A stretch of 14,104 nt of DNA. Origin: an uncultured Lachnospiraceae bacterium (GTDB lineage: Bacteria; Bacillota_A; Clostridia; Lachnospirales; Lachnospiraceae). The notes beneath the pieces are model-generated. The model saw nothing but the letters and a program-made list of their open reading frames with translations. It was not told the origin of the DNA and did not search any database. A program made the position numbers and the translations under genes. How positions within the stretch are numbered: the first letter of the stretch is position 1; each line of letters opens with the position of its first letter. This document shows, piece after piece, positions 13,827 through 14,104 of this stretch. Location: positions 1 to 14,104 of the forward strand of contig CAMWMM010000065.1 in assembly GCA_947175285.1 (NCBI GenBank), given 5' to 3'.

Positions 13827-14104
13827 GTGACAGACAAAGAACTAATCCGGAAAGTTCATAATGGAAATAAAGAAGCGCTTAGTATCATTATTGATAAGTA
13901 TTATGATGAGATTTACCGTTTTTGCTTTTATCTGACGGGATATGAGACGGATTCTTATGATATTACGCAGGAGGTATTTCTGAAATTTATAAGATATGTT
14001 GATTCCTATCAATATAGGAATCTAAAGGGATATCTTCTGATTATTGCGCGCAATTTATGCTATGACTTTTTCCGGCATAAAAAAGAGAACCTCCGGATTG
14101 AGGA
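13827..14104 (+). CDS. ECF-type RNA polymerase sigma-70 family factor (3' end outside window)
   Basis: The frame opens with GTG at 13827, with AGAGG 6 nt upstream, and is still open at the window end, giving 92 codons. The product begins VTDKELIRKVHNGNKEALS, followed by IIIDKYYDEIYRFCFYLTG, DSYDITQEVFLKFIRY and NLKGYLLIIARNLCYDFFRHKK. This is the sigma region 2 pattern: YYDEIYRF is 2.1, the D-TQEVFLK core is 2.2 (polymerase binding), and ARNLCYDFFRHKK is 2.3/2.4 (-10 recognition and melting). Region 4 must lie beyond the window. Such factors switch on a small regulon after an envelope or stress signal and are often held by an anti-sigma factor encoded just downstream, which cannot be seen here. 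The terminator upstream and the candidate promoter suggest a separate transcript. Confidence 0.88.
   Translation, partial: MTDKELIRKVHNGNKEALSIIIDKYYDEIYRFCFYLTGYETDSYDITQEVFLKFIRYVDSYQYRNLKGYLLIIARNLCYDFFRHKKENLRIE

Overview
The window looks like a chromosomal segment of a low-GC anaerobic Clostridia bacterium, most likely Lachnospiraceae. This is inferred from the AT-rich sequence with AGGAGG-type ribosome binding sites, the flavin reductase-rubredoxin fusion typical of anaerobes, the PF09818 ATPase, and the DUF2975/HTH/DUF4173 cluster. No rRNA, tRNA, CRISPR array or prophage was seen. The first gene (gyrA) is cut at its 5' end and the last (an ECF-type sigma factor) at its 3' end.

Layout. 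(1) 1-1475: C-terminal part of DNA gyrase subunit A with a clear terminator. (2) 1507-4158: two same-strand genes, a calcineurin-like metallophosphoesterase and an ABC-class ATPase of the MRB1590-like family, which converge on (3) a minus-strand membrane-anchored XRE regulator (4171-5100). (4) 5251-7336: a divergent pair, a flavin reductase-rubredoxin protein (minus) and a MATE exporter (plus). (5) 7353-9827: a minus-strand operon DUF2975 - HTH - DUF4173 driven by a near-consensus promoter, with a 15-bp perfect inverted repeat directly upstream of its -35 box. The operon ends in a hairpin whose loop contains the last stop codon. (6) 9894-11693: a non-coding region holding about seven 20-bp imperfect tandem repeats, interrupted by an IS30-family element. 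The repeat resumes in register on the far side of the insertion, and the same 15-bp promoter-like sequence flanks the whole block. (7) 11723-13756: a PaaI-type thioesterase, then a chemoreceptor with a multi-pass membrane domain, whose leader carries two tandem palindromes, then a strong terminator. (8) 13827-end: a truncated ECF-type sigma factor with a candidate self-recognised promoter.

How the genes work together: most are independent single-gene units or pairs. The only clear multi-gene operon is the DUF2975/HTH/DUF4173 set, where the small regulator probably controls its two membrane partners. The most unusual structure is the tandem-repeat block split by the IS. The two palindromic control regions (9826-9860 and 12187-12222) are the best candidates for undescribed regulatory sites. 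I do not see a convincing new multi-gene defence or mobile system. Several start codons were moved downstream of the longest possible start on ribosome-binding-site or promoter evidence, as noted per gene.
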